Origin: CAXBNB01 sp049115735
GTDB lineage: Bacteria > Bacteroidota > Bacteroidia > Cytophagales > Cyclobacteriaceae
Length of the DNA: 64,000 bases
Assembly (NCBI GenBank): GCA_049115735.1
Contig: JAGDZP010000012.1
Span: 186,001-250,000, forward strand
Reading direction: 5' to 3'
Part shown: piece after piece, positions 1-8,592 of the stretch
How the letters are laid out: the number at the start of each line of letters is the position of its first letter
Position numbering within the stretch: the stretch's first letter is position 1
Position numbers and translations under genes: made by a program
Notes under the pieces: generated by a model
What the model was told of the DNA's origin: nothing
What the model saw: the letters and a program-made list of their open reading frames with translations, nothing else
Databases searched by the model: none

Positions 1-655
1 CCTTTGGCGTAGCATCCGCCAGAAGCTCAAATTGCTCTACATAACTATCCAAAGTTGGGTAGACATTGATATGATCCCAGGCAATACCACTGATCAAGGC
101 AATATGATGGTGGTACTTTAGAAACTTAGGGACACGATCAATAGGAGAGGTAAGGTACTCATCACCTTCAATAATCATGACAGGCGCATCTGATAGCTTT
201 ATGGTTTCCTCAAAGCCGTTAATAGAAGCTCCGATGACAAAATCAAACTTCCTGTTGTGATAATTCAATACATGAGATATCATGGCAGTAATGGTTGTTT
301 TGCCATGACTACCGCAGATAACCACTCTTTGTTTATCCTTTGATTGCTCGTATATAAAATCGGGATAAGAGTAAATTTCGACCCCTAGCTTTTTGGCTTG
401 ATCCAATTCGGGGTTGTCCTCCTTGGCATGCATCCCAAGTATTACTGCGTCAAGGTCGTTGCTAATTCTTGATGGATCCCAGCCCATGGAAGCGGGAAGT
501 ATTCCTTCATCCTCTAAGGCACTTTTAGCCGGATCATAAATTTCATCATCAGATCCTGTTACCTCCATTCCATTTTTGTGCAATGCAATGGCCAAGCTGC
601 TCATTACAGACCCACCGATTGCTATAAAATGTACTTTCTCAAATTTCCGGCTCAT
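1..655 (-). CDS. Mur ligase family protein, Mpl-like (partial, 3' end beyond window)
   Basis: The reverse strand reads from an ATG at 653-655 to the left edge of the window without a stop, giving about 218 residues. The N-terminus has the Rossmann-like glycine motif of MurC/Mpl proteins (IAIGGSVMSS, then VTGSDDEIYDP). A P-loop follows at about residue 115 (CGSHGKTT), the ATP-binding motif of Mur ligases. The closest family is the Bacteroidota protein annotated as UDP-N-acetylmuramate:L-alanyl-gamma-D-glutamyl-meso-diaminopimelate ligase, which attaches recycled murein tripeptide to UDP-MurNAc in the cytoplasm. The stretch with GMHAKEDNPELD and YSYPDFIYEQSKDK resembles that group more than MurC proper. 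The catalytic C-terminal domain is outside the window, so true MurC cannot be fully excluded. Confidence 0.85.
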   Translation of the reverse strand, partial: MSRKFEKVHFIAIGGSVMSSLAIALHKNGMEVTGSDDEIYDPAKSALEDEGILPASMGWDPSRISNDLDAVILGMHAKEDNPELDQAKKLGVEIYSYPDFIYEQSKDKQRVVICGSHGKTTITAMISHVLNYHNRKFDFVIGASINGFEETIKLSDAPVMIIEGDEYLTSPIDRVPKFLKYHHHIALISGIAWDHINVYPTLDSYVEQFELLADATPK

Positions 656-829
656 ACGTATTTAATCAGTCATCCAAAAATAAGACAATTTGACTATCGC
701 ACAAACATTATCAGCGAATGCAATCCTTTATTATAGAAAAAAGATAATCGCTCGAAATAAAGGCAGAAATAGCGTAGGTCTATTTCTGCAAATAACACAT
801 CGACCCATCGAGTCAAATTCTAAGTAAAT

Positions 830-1912
830 CTAGAATTCCATGGACGTTATGGTGTCTACAAGCATTTCCATTTGCTCTTTGGAATGGGTGGGAAAATTAG
901 CTATCCGTATATGTTTTTTCCTAAACTCTCCATAACCACTGCCAATCACCAGTCCTTTTTTTGCCATCTGGGCTATAAGGACAGCTGAGTCGCTTTCTAT
1001 CTCTGCAACACCCAATGTAATTGACCTAAACCGTTTTTCTTTTACAAAAGGTGAAAGGGAGGGGTGAGATTCGAAAAGGTTATAGATCAATGCTGATTTG
1101 TAATGTGACTCCCTTCTGATCATATCCATGCCTTTCATCAGCATATCTCCAGCTACTTTCCCCAGAAGGTAAATGTATAGTACGTTGGGTGTACAGACTG
1201 TTTGATGATTTTGTCCGAACTTCTCAAGGTTTGGTAATGAATGATAAGCATTGTGCAGCTTGCCTGCTTTACTTAATTCTTCAGCTTTGTCAAGGCACTT
1301 TTTATTGTATATCCAGATTCCCAGACCAGCTGGCAGTCCGAAGCACTTTTGCACGGAACAGTAGGCGGTATCAACTTTACTGAAATCCATATCAACTACT
1401 GGAAGTGAGCTGACTACATCGATCGCCAAAAGCTTTTTTGGATATTTTTCCTTTAAAGTATAGATATCTCCCAAGGGCAGAGCTGCCCCTGTACTTGTTT
1501 CGTTTTGGGCAAGGCCGATAAGCTCCGATTCTTCTGGTACCTGTATGCTCTGTACATCAACACATGTACCCGGAGCAGAAGTATGAACGGTGGTGTTTTT
1601 ACCTAAAGCTGTAGCAGCTTTGAAGAACTTATTGGAAAAGTATCCATTTACAATGTGGAAAGAATACGTATCAACGAGACCCTCGGTTATTCGCTCCCAC
1701 ACTTCAGTGGCCGAAGTGGTAAAAGCTATGCTACTCTCTTCTGGTAAGTTGAGTAGGTTTCTTAGATTTTCTTCAGTTTCCTGGAAAATAGATTTAAACT
1801 CGGCACTCCTGTGGCTTATGCTGGGTATTCCTTTATTGAAAGCATTTTTGATATGCTCCTGGACGGTAAAGTAAGTCTCAGAAGGGCCTGGAGTAAAATA
1901 GATTTTCTTCAT
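830..1912 (-). CDS. serC: Class V aminotransferase, phosphoserine aminotransferase-like
   Basis: This protein of about 360 residues is a fold-type I PLP aminotransferase of class V. It begins MKKIYFTPGPSE, and the TPGP motif is typical of the SerC/alanine-glyoxylate aminotransferase group. A PLP-lysine candidate lies in SVQKCFGLPAG, preceded by the cofactor aspartate in AIDVVSSLP. A longer reading starts at a TTG at 1924, but the ATG at 1910-1912 gives the conserved N-terminus and is preferred. It lies on the same strand just downstream of the SerB-SerA fusion. That placement supports the role of converting 3-phosphohydroxypyruvate to phosphoserine. Confidence in the class is high. The exact substrate is inferred from the neighbour. 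An RNA candidate separates the two genes, so they may not share one transcript. Confidence 0.8.
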   Translation of the reverse strand: MKKIYFTPGPSETYFTVQEHIKNAFNKGIPSISHRSAEFKSIFQETEENLRNLLNLPEESSIAFTTSATEVWERITEGLVDTYSFHIVNGYFSNKFFKAATALGKNTTVHTSAPGTCVDVQSIQVPEESELIGLAQNETSTGAALPLGDIYTLKEKYPKKLLAIDVVSSLPVVDMDFSKVDTAYCSVQKCFGLPAGLGIWIYNKKCLDKAEELSKAGKLHNAYHSLPNLEKFGQNHQTVCTPNVLYIYLLGKVAGDMLMKGMDMIRRESHYKSALIYNLFESHPSLSPFVKEKRFRSITLGVAEIESDSAVLIAQMAKKGLVIGSGYGEFRKKHIRIANFPTHSKEQMEMLVDTITSMEF

Positions 1913-2009
1913 ATTCCAATTCAAATAAAAATTAAATATGGATTAACGTAGGCTAGACAACAAAGTCAATCATTGTGGGATAAATTAAAAAAAGAAATTT
2001 TGATCCACT

Positions 2010-2040
2010 CTTGAAAATGATCACGGCTTGGATAACTTTG
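2010..2040 (+). promoter_or_regulatory. Bacteroidota-type promoter for the 2047-2268 RNA
   Basis: A perfect TAnnTTTG element (TAACTTTG, 2033-2040) is preceded by CTTG at 2010-2013 with a 19-base spacer. This matches the known Bacteroidota sigma-A pattern. The expected start of transcription, about 2046-2048, falls at the first paired base of the structured RNA described next. Confidence 0.65.
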
Positions 2041-2046
2041 CTCCGC

Positions 2047-2268
2047 TGCATAAGGTAGACGATATTGTTAATAAACCTAACACTTTAACAATAAACGAGT
2101 GAAGCCTGTTGGCTAAATCGGGCCTCATTTCGTCGAAAGACGGAACTTCATTGAAGATAACAGTGGAAGATTGAATCGATTGGGCAGCTCAAATCCTTAA
2201 ATATAGGGGTTTATTAACCGATCTCCTTATCGCATTAAAGCCTTTAGCGTAAGCTAAAGGCTTTTTAG
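2047..2268 (+). ncRNA. Candidate structured non-coding RNA, about 220 nt
   Basis: This intergenic stretch has no ORF of note but has its own promoter, long-range pairing and an intrinsic terminator. An outer imperfect helix pairs 2052-2055 with 2225-2228, 2057-2059 with 2222-2224, and 2067-2077 with 2208-2218 (11 consecutive pairs). Inside are a hairpin 2104-2108/2119-2123, a GNRA-loop hairpin CGTC-GAAA-GACG at 2131-2142, and a closing helix 2100-2103/2147-2150. Segment 2064-2070 can instead pair with 2086-2092, which is incompatible with the outer helix, so two folds are possible. It does not show tmRNA, RNase P or SRP RNA hallmarks. I do not recognise the family. A 6S-like RNA is possible but not demonstrated. 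The pairing was found by eye, not by energy calculation. Confidence 0.6.
2237..2266 (+). terminator. Intrinsic terminator of the RNA, also at the 3' end of the serBA gene
   Basis: A 12-bp stem (AAAGCCTTTAGC, 2237-2248, with its complement at 2253-2264) closes a GTAA loop. A T-run follows on the plus strand. On the minus strand the T-run is shorter, but the same hairpin sits just after the serB-serA stop codon and may stop both transcripts. Confidence 0.75.
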
Positions 2269-2274
2269 TTTCTG

Positions 2275-4173
2275 CTAATAAAGTACCCTAAACTTGATCG
2301 TGCCATCGATCTTTTTCAATTCCTTGGTTACTGCAGGGTCATAGTCCTTATCGATATCTGTAATCACATAACCAATAGTCTCATTAGTTTTTAAGTATTG
2401 ACCTACAACGTTGATGTCATGTGATGCCAGTGTATTTGTGATCTCTGCTAATACACCAGGTCGGTTGTGGTGTATGTGGATAAATCTATGTGCGTTTTCA
2501 AAAGCCGGCAGTGTCATGTTAGGGAAGTTGACACTGTTGGTTGTAGAGCCAGAATTGATGTAGTCTAGGATTTTGCTTGGTACAAATTCCGAAATGTTCA
2601 CCTGAGCTTCTTGTGTACTTCCGCCGACATGAGGAGTCAATATGGTATTCGGCAATCCTCTCAATTCGGATACAAACTCATCCGCATTGCTGTATGGCTC
2701 GGATGGAAATACATCCACTGCAGCACCACCGATATGACCGCTATCTATGCTTTTCTTCAATTCGGCAATATCAACCACATGACCTCTACTTAGGTTAAGG
2801 AAGATTGCTCGGTTCTTCATCCAACTGAATTCTTGCGCCCCGATCAGGTTCTTGTTTTCTTTTCTCCCATCCACATGAAGTGAAACTACATCGGCTATAC
2901 TCAGTAATTCTTTAAGTGATCCACATTTTTCAGCGTTACCAAGTGCTAGTCTCTCGTCAGTATCATAATAGTACACTTTCATACCAAGAGCTTCACCGAT
3001 TACAGAGAGCTGTTTGCCAATATTTCCGTATCCAACAAGGCCAAGCTTCTTGCCGCGGATTTCGTAGCTACCTGCAGCAGATTTCTCCCATCTGCCTTCA
3101 TGCATGGCCGCTGTTTTGTCAGGCAAATTTCTGATCAACATAATCATCTCAGCCACTGCAAGCTCTACCACAGATCGTGTATTACTATAAGGAGCGTTGA
3201 AAACCGCAATGCCGTGTTTCAAACATTCCTCCAGATCGATTTGGTTTGTGCCAATACAAAACGCACCGACAGCCTTTAGCTTCTTGGCATTTTGAATGAC
3301 ACGTTTGGTTACATTGGTTTTGGATCGAATACCGAGGATTGAAACATCTTTTATTTTTTCAACCAATTCATCTTCAGACAAACCACTCTTGCATACTTCT
3401 ATTTGATAACCTTCCTCCGTCATGATTTCAACGCCCTTAGGGTGAATGTTTTCGAGCAGAAGTGCTTTGATTCTGTTTTTTGGATATGATAATGACCTTT
3501 CCATATTATTATGATATAGGATTTCGTCTAAACTTGGTGCTATGTGGTCAGCCTTTTCGAGTACTTTGGCTCGAGATACATTTTCGGTAAAAGCATAAAA
3601 TCTTTCTGCCATGCCGTATTCACGAATTTCATAGTCTGTATAGCCATCACCAATAACGTGAACTTCGCCTTCTAAATTCATTTTACGAATTACGGCTGGC
3701 TTGCCTTTGTCCCCTGAAAGAATATTATCCAGGTCGCATCCAATGATTTTGCCGTTTTCGTCAAACATAAAAGTATTGGCATAGACGTTTTCTTCCCTTA
3801 CGCCATACTCCTTCACTATAGGACAAATAAATTCTTTGAAACCATTGGAGATGATATAAACATGACCTGCATTGCGCTCCAAAAACTCCTTGTTTCTTAC
3901 GAATGATTTCGAGACTTTAGTCTTTAGTACCTTTATTAATACATTCAGTTGCTCTTCGTATGCGTTGAGCAACTTAAGCCTGCCATCCAGCGATTGCCTG
4001 AACGAAATTTCTCCGGCCATTGCCAAATCAGTGAATTCAGATATTTTCTTCAATGCTTCCACCTTATCAGGAGAATTTGCCAATGAAATTTCACCTAGAA
4101 CGTCCAGTGCTTCTACCTGGGTGAATGTGCTATCAAAGTCGATAACAAAATTTTTAACTACAGATTTTTCCAT
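2275..4173 (-). CDS. serA: Fused phosphoserine phosphatase / D-3-phosphoglycerate dehydrogenase
   Basis: The 632-residue protein joins two serine-biosynthesis enzymes. Residues 1-220 are a HAD-IB phosphatase: nucleophile motif DFDST at 12-16, motif II around ISNG (108-111), and motif IV GDGYTD at 175-180. Residues from about 235 to 560 are an NAD-dependent D-2-hydroxyacid dehydrogenase of the SerA type, with the GYGNIG dinucleotide motif and the TPHVGGST catalytic region. The last 70 residues form an ACT domain (begins near HIHHNRPGV), which in SerA binds serine for feedback control. It would catalyse the first and last steps of serine synthesis from 3-phosphoglycerate. The middle step is provided by the adjacent aminotransferase. 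The arrangement fits known Cytophagales SerA proteins of about 630 residues. All motifs are intact. Confidence 0.92.
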   Translation of the reverse strand: MEKSVVKNFVIDFDSTFTQVEALDVLGEISLANSPDKVEALKKISEFTDLAMAGEISFRQSLDGRLKLLNAYEEQLNVLIKVLKTKVSKSFVRNKEFLERNAGHVYIISNGFKEFICPIVKEYGVREENVYANTFMFDENGKIIGCDLDNILSGDKGKPAVIRKMNLEGEVHVIGDGYTDYEIREYGMAERFYAFTENVSRAKVLEKADHIAPSLDEILYHNNMERSLSYPKNRIKALLLENIHPKGVEIMTEEGYQIEVCKSGLSEDELVEKIKDVSILGIRSKTNVTKRVIQNAKKLKAVGAFCIGTNQIDLEECLKHGIAVFNAPYSNTRSVVELAVAEMIMLIRNLPDKTAAMHEGRWEKSAAGSYEIRGKKLGLVGYGNIGKQLSVIGEALGMKVYYYDTDERLALGNAEKCGSLKELLSIADVVSLHVDGRKENKNLIGAQEFSWMKNRAIFLNLSRGHVVDIAELKKSIDSGHIGGAAVDVFPSEPYSNADEFVSELRGLPNTILTPHVGGSTQEAQVNISEFVPSKILDYINSGSTTNSVNFPNMTLPAFENAHRFIHIHHNRPGVLAEITNTLASHDINVVGQYLKTNETIGYVITDIDKDYDPAVTKELKKIDGTIKFRVLY

Positions 4174-4656
4174 TTAGAAATTAATCTTGTCCTATTGTTT
4201 TGAATGTCATTAGACCAATAAGGGCGCAAAAGTATTTTTGATTTCTGTAAAAAGAGCATGTAACTGAGAATAAATTCTGATAAGAGGGAAAAATGTCAAA
4301 TTCGAAAATATTTCTCGTTTCATTGCAAATTCTGTGATGGTTTTCATTCACTGATATATGTGATCAATATATGGAGAAAATACAGCCAGTTTATTCTATC
4401 TGCAACCTCTATATAATATCCGGGTAAATTGGCATATCAAAAAACACAGAACTTATCGAATTTTAGCCCTTTATATTATTATCGAAAGAGAGTATTTTTG
4501 TTATTATTGTAACTAGAAGGTAAGGTAGATGGATATTGGTCTCAATTGATTCTGATTAAGGTTCAAATGAAGTACTATTAATGACACTACTTTGCATTAC
4601 TATTGTATTTATACTTAATTTTAGAAGTTTAACCACCAAATCTAAATAATAGGAAT
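4174..4656. other. Divergent intergenic region
   Basis: This AT-rich stretch of 483 bases lies between two divergent genes. It contains the minus-strand promoter at 4227-4234 and a possible plus-strand -7 element (TATTTTTG, 4493-4500) for the antiporter gene, which would give a leader of about 150 bases. No ORF, repeat or convincing RNA fold was seen. Confidence 0.5.
4227..4234 (-). promoter_or_regulatory. -7 element upstream of the serB-serA fusion
   Basis: On the minus strand TACTTTTG matches TAnnTTTG exactly. It would start transcription near 4220, leaving a leader of about 45 bases before the ATG. No clear -33 TTTG is seen. Confidence 0.5.
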
Positions 4657-6048
4657 ATGGGTATTTTAGACCTAATCACGCTTTTAATTTTCTTAGCGGC
4701 AGTTTTCACTCTTATTAATATTACGCTTTTAAAACTACCGTCAACTATCGGCTTGATGGCAATTGCTTTGGCATCATCCGTAGTGATATTAATCTTGGGA
4801 TATTTTATGCCACCGGTTGTTGTAGGAGCAGAGCACATCATTGAAGCTTTTGACTTTAAAGAAGTTCTCTTGAACGTAATGCTGAACTTCCTGCTCTTCG
4901 CAGGGGCCCTTTCAGTGAACTTAAAAACACTTTTGGATCAAAAAATCCCCGTGATTGTACTGGCAACCATTGGTACATTGATGTCTACATTTATTGTTGG
5001 CTTTTTGATGTCTTATGCTTTTCAAATAGCTGGAAAGGATGTAGATCTTATTTACTGTCTGTTATTTGGAGCATTAATTTCGCCTACAGATCCAATTGCA
5101 GTTTTGTCATTGGTTAAGAAGTTTGGGTTGGTTAAAAGCCTTGAAATAAAAATAGCGGGAGAGTCATTGTTTAACGATGGTGTTGGTGTTGTAATTTTCT
5201 TAACAATCCTCGGCATTGCTGATCCTTCAACCAAGCATCACGGCGAGGAGGCCCATTTGGATAATCATGCTGCAGTTGAGCTGGCTTATCAGGAGAACTC
5301 AATCGATGAAAGTGCTAATCTGGTTCAGTACGCAGATTATGCTCAGCATGAGGGAACACATGAACATGAGGGTTCGGAGGAGTCAGGGTTTGATTTCATG
5401 GGTGTTTTAGGTCTTTTCGTAAAAGAAGTATTTGGAGGCTTGGCTCTTGGTGCCTTGTTTGGGTTTCTAGGATTTAAGCTACTGGATTATATAGATAATG
5501 ATCATGTTGAACTGGAGGTGTTAGTAACTCTAACTCTGGTGATGGTCGGCGGTCGTGTGGCCGAATTATTACACGTATCTGGCCCATTGGCTATGGTGAT
5601 AATGGGGCTGTTTATAGGGAATGAGGGCAGAAGCGAACACCTGGCTAACGCTACTGGAGAGTATGTATTCAAGTTCTGGCATTTGCTAGATGAAGCACTA
5701 AATGCCATTCTGTTCATTTTGATTGGGCTGGAAATGATCGTGATTGCTCAGTCGTTTGAGATGGAGTATTTAACTATCGGTGCATTGGCGATAGTCGTGG
5801 TATTGACTGCACGCTTCCTTGGAGTATCGATACCTGTTACAATCATGGAATGGTTTGGAATTAAATTTGAGCCAAAATCGATCATAATATTAACCTGGGG
5901 TGGACTTAGAGGGGGTATTTCAGTCGCTCTGGCTCTATCCTTATCCGATACCTTGCCTGTGAAAGATTTGATTGTGGCTGCTACCTACGCGGTTGTGGTA
6001 TTCTCAATTCTGGTGCAGGGATTGACCATCGAGAAAATTTTGAAATAA
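4657..6048 (+). CDS. Monovalent cation:proton antiporter, CPA1 family
   Basis: The 463-residue protein is highly hydrophobic, with about 11-12 membrane segments, and exchanges Na+ (or K+) for protons across the inner membrane. CPA1 signatures are clear: ISPTDPIA at 141-148 (the ion-binding Asp region), FNDGVGVV at 172-179, and WGGLRGG at 414-420. A hydrophilic loop at about 190-245 is unusually rich in His and Glu (for example KHHGEEAH and HEGTHEHEG). This might sense pH or bind metal, but that is inference. The ATG at 4657 gives a normal N-terminal membrane segment. A GPP34 gene follows 41 bases downstream on the same strand and is probably co-transcribed. Which cation is carried cannot be told from the sequence. 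Confidence 0.9.
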   Translation: MGILDLITLLIFLAAVFTLINITLLKLPSTIGLMAIALASSVVILILGYFMPPVVVGAEHIIEAFDFKEVLLNVMLNFLLFAGALSVNLKTLLDQKIPVIVLATIGTLMSTFIVGFLMSYAFQIAGKDVDLIYCLLFGALISPTDPIAVLSLVKKFGLVKSLEIKIAGESLFNDGVGVVIFLTILGIADPSTKHHGEEAHLDNHAAVELAYQENSIDESANLVQYADYAQHEGTHEHEGSEESGFDFMGVLGLFVKEVFGGLALGALFGFLGFKLLDYIDNDHVELEVLVTLTLVMVGGRVAELLHVSGPLAMVIMGLFIGNEGRSEHLANATGEYVFKFWHLLDEALNAILFILIGLEMIVIAQSFEMEYLTIGALAIVVVLTARFLGVSIPVTIMEWFGIKFEPKSIIILTWGGLRGGISVALALSLSDTLPVKDLIVAATYAVVVFSILVQGLTIEKILK

Positions 6049-6089
6049 CATTTACCTGTTTAATTAAGTAAGTAAAATTAATTACCAAT

Positions 6090-6725
6090 ATGAAACTAAG
6101 TATAGCCGAAGGATTAATGCTTATAGCATTAGATGATGATGAGGGAAGGTTGTTAGCAGCTGCTGAACATTCGATTGATAAAGGCTTAATAGCCAGTGCG
6201 ATTTTGGAAATGGCACTATCAAATAAATTGAGCTTTCAGGGTGGCAAGATTGTAGTGAACGACAGTTCTGGAACAGGAAATAAGATTTTGGACGAAGTGC
6301 TCAAGGGTATTGGACAAGGTGGTGAGGATGTTTCTTTAACCATCGATAAACTAGCTCCAGGCTTTGACCATATTCAGGAGGAAATAATAGAGTTGCTCGT
6401 ACAAAGAGGAATACTTAGTGTAGAATCTACCAAACTCTTGTTTATTCCTATTTCTGAGAGAATGGACAATGCTAATTACGCATTTGAGCAAGAAATCAGA
6501 GATGTTTTAAAGGCAGTAGTACTGAAAGGGCAGAAGCCTTCTCCGGCTGTTGTTGTATTAATGTCAATGATCGCTTATTGCCGAATTCTTGAAGAGGTAT
6601 TCCCGGATGAGGATGAGTTGATAGATGCTATTAAGGTGGCCAAAGATATTGTTAGAATGGGAGTCGTTGATGCGGAAACCAGGAGAGTCTTGGAGGATTT
6701 GAAAATATACTTCTCCAAGTTGTAA
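6090..6725 (+). CDS. GPP34 family (GOLPH3/Vps74-like) protein
   Basis: The 211-residue protein starts with a pattern typical of Pfam GPP34 (LSIAEGLMLIALDDDEGRL). This is followed by helices with EMALSNKLSF and GGKIVVND and by the characteristic helical C-terminal half. Eukaryotic members bind phosphatidylinositol-4-phosphate on Golgi membranes. The bacterial role is unknown, so only a membrane-associated function is suggested. The protein is soluble, with no signal peptide. It follows the antiporter gene closely and ends at a hairpin terminator. Confidence 0.8.
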   Translation: MKLSIAEGLMLIALDDDEGRLLAAAEHSIDKGLIASAILEMALSNKLSFQGGKIVVNDSSGTGNKILDEVLKGIGQGGEDVSLTIDKLAPGFDHIQEEIIELLVQRGILSVESTKLLFIPISERMDNANYAFEQEIRDVLKAVVLKGQKPSPAVVVLMSMIAYCRILEEVFPDEDELIDAIKVAKDIVRMGVVDAETRRVLEDLKIYFSKL

Positions 6726-6747
6726 AAAAGATTTTTAGACTAATATT

Positions 6748-6784
6748 AAAGGCCGGGAATTAGAGATTAATTTTCGGCCTTTTG
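6748..6784. terminator. Bidirectional hairpin between convergent genes
   Basis: AAAGGCCG (6748-6755) pairs with CGGCCTTT (6775-6782), followed by T-rich sequence on the plus strand. The right arm lies inside the last codons of the convergent lipoprotein gene. Confidence 0.6.
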
Positions 6785-7189
6785 CTTTGTGCTATCTTCA
6801 GGAACAAAGCGTACTATATCACTCAGATTCTTTTTTAGGATAGTATTCACTTTGGCGCTTGCCTCTTCGCTGGATTCATTGTTTACTTTAGCCAAAATCT
6901 GGGTTTGTACTTCAAGTAATGTTTTTAGGTAGGCCTTGATAGTATCTTGCTCAGTATTCATTCTCGTACCATTTAGGGCCATAAAACCAAACCCTTCGTG
7001 AGGGTTGTTTCTATCTCGCTCCAGAATGAAGTATTCCTGCCCGTCAATTTTCACTCTATCAAAATGATATTCCATGTTTTCATGAATCTCACTAAAGTCT
7101 GGCCCTGTCTCAGGATTTACTTCTCTATTTTCACACGCGGAATAAAGAAGTGCAATAGAAGCTGTCAATATTATAGAGGCTCTTCTCAT
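6767..7189 (-). CDS. Small lipoprotein of unknown function
   Basis: The 140-residue protein has an SPII signal (MRRASIILTASIALLYSAC) with the lipid-modified Cys at residue 19. The mature part is acidic and hydrophilic, with a helical C-terminal half. I do not recognise a domain. Its ATG overlaps the TGA of the potassium channel gene by four bases (ATGA), so the two are translationally coupled. This suggests, without proving it, a lipoprotein working alongside the channel. The gene ends on a terminator shared with the convergent GPP34 gene. Confidence 0.75.
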   Translation of the reverse strand: MRRASIILTASIALLYSACENREVNPETGPDFSEIHENMEYHFDRVKIDGQEYFILERDRNNPHEGFGFMALNGTRMNTEQDTIKAYLKTLLEVQTQILAKVNNESSEEASAKVNTILKKNLSDIVRFVPEDSTKQKAEN

Positions 7190-8280
7190 GATTTCTTCTT
7201 TGTTTCTTTAAAGTAGCCTTCTTCCACATTAAACACCTTAAGTACCAGATCGAAGGAAGTACCATTGAGGATTACAATGAGATAATCTCCTAAGCCAATG
7301 TTTACTTCACCCAACGGGTTTTTGATGAGCTTCCGCTTTCCTGATTTATCTTTCTTGCTTATTCCAATTAAAATAGTGTTATATCTTCTTTTTAAATCGA
7401 AGAAGGACTCCTGATAGGTCTTATTCAGGTAAGGGTTGTCATGTGTCACTAGAAACTGCTTGATATCATAGTCATTCTCATGCTTGGCAAATGACATAAT
7501 GTCTTCAGTATAGGTTGCTACGTCTGGCTCAAACATGTAGCTAGCCAAGATCTTAGAAGAGATCTCGTTTGGAGATATCGCGTTGGTCACCCCAGCGCCA
7601 ATAAAAGTGTTTTTCAGGTTGGCATTTTCGATGGTCACCACATACTCGAGGTTCTCATATGTCTTTTTCAGGTTGAGGATATACACCAGCTTTTCTGTGT
7701 CATCTGGTAGATTCACGAATACTACACTTGAGTCTTCAATGTTGGTTTTGTGAAGAATTTCGTAATTCTGAAAGTCCGTATAAAGCGTGAAAACACCATT
7801 TCTGCTATACTTTTCTCGTATATGGTCTATGTGCTCCCTTTTGTCCGTAACTATAGCTACATCTTTCCCCGCACCAATGAGCTGGTCTGCCACCATTTGG
7901 CTAAACTCATTCCATCCAATAATTACCACATGATTCATCAGGGTTGTTCCATTGTAACCTAGCATTTTATTTTCTTTAATGGTTGAAATAATACTTGCAA
8001 ATTGACCGACAAGCAATCCATAGACGAAGAGGCTTAAAAATACAAAAATGTAGCCTATATATTGCCCATAAACAGTGACGGGATACGAATCTCCATAACC
8101 TACGGTAGTCAAGGTGACCACTGTATACCAGATTGCGTGGCTATAGTCAGTAATGGAGGATTGATCACTTGTTTTTTCAAAATGAATAAGAAGTGAGATT
8201 AGAACAAAATAGACAATAACGCCTAGCAATATCCTTTTTAAATACTCCTTAATTTTTTTCGATTCTAGATAATTTACCAC
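7186..8280 (-). CDS. Potassium channel with RCK (TrkA-N/TrkA-C) domain
   Basis: The 364-residue protein has two membrane segments (about 17-34 and 73-93) around a pore loop with the K+ selectivity filter TVGYGD at 59-64. It then has a Rossmann RCK domain starting HVVIIGWNEFSQMV and a C-terminal TrkA-C-like region (GEVNIGLGDYLIVIL). It is a ligand-gated K+ channel of the Kch/MthK type in the inner membrane, about the usual length. The start is GTG at 8278-8280. No in-frame ATG precedes the first membrane segment. It is followed by the overlapping small lipoprotein gene. Confidence 0.92.
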   Translation of the reverse strand: MVNYLESKKIKEYLKRILLGVIVYFVLISLLIHFEKTSDQSSITDYSHAIWYTVVTLTTVGYGDSYPVTVYGQYIGYIFVFLSLFVYGLLVGQFASIISTIKENKMLGYNGTTLMNHVVIIGWNEFSQMVADQLIGAGKDVAIVTDKREHIDHIREKYSRNGVFTLYTDFQNYEILHKTNIEDSSVVFVNLPDDTEKLVYILNLKKTYENLEYVVTIENANLKNTFIGAGVTNAISPNEISSKILASYMFEPDVATYTEDIMSFAKHENDYDIKQFLVTHDNPYLNKTYQESFFDLKRRYNTILIGISKKDKSGKRKLIKNPLGEVNIGLGDYLIVILNGTSFDLVLKVFNVEEGYFKETKKKS

Positions 8281-8592
8281 GCAGTAGGTTGATGTATGGT
8301 TGAAGTCGGATTGTACAATTTAAGTGGTTAAGTTATGAAAATTGCCGAGCTAAAGAAAGTTTAACAAAACATTATTGATAAATTATTTTATTGCCCACGA
8401 TCTTGAATTTGCAGCAAATTGTTTTGGCCTATTAATTGTATAATTTGAAGAATGTGTTTGTTTTTTCAATGTGAATGAAAGCCAAATTGAGTAGCAATAT
8501 TTCTATATTTGAGCGTTCATTTAGTTGGAATCCGGATAAGCATAACCGATAGGCATGTTTATTCGTTTTTTGTGAATTGATACTATCATCAT
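8281..8592. other. Divergent intergenic region upstream of the K+ channel and thioredoxin genes
   Basis: 312 AT-rich bases hold the promoters of both neighbours. A weak plus-strand candidate is TAATTTG (8441-8447), one base shorter than the consensus. No ORF or stable hairpin was seen. Confidence 0.3.

Noticed and set aside
2047..2268. tmRNA, RNase P RNA or SRP RNA as identity of the candidate RNA
   Set aside because: No tRNA-like end, tag ORF, RNase P signature or SRP loop motif was seen.
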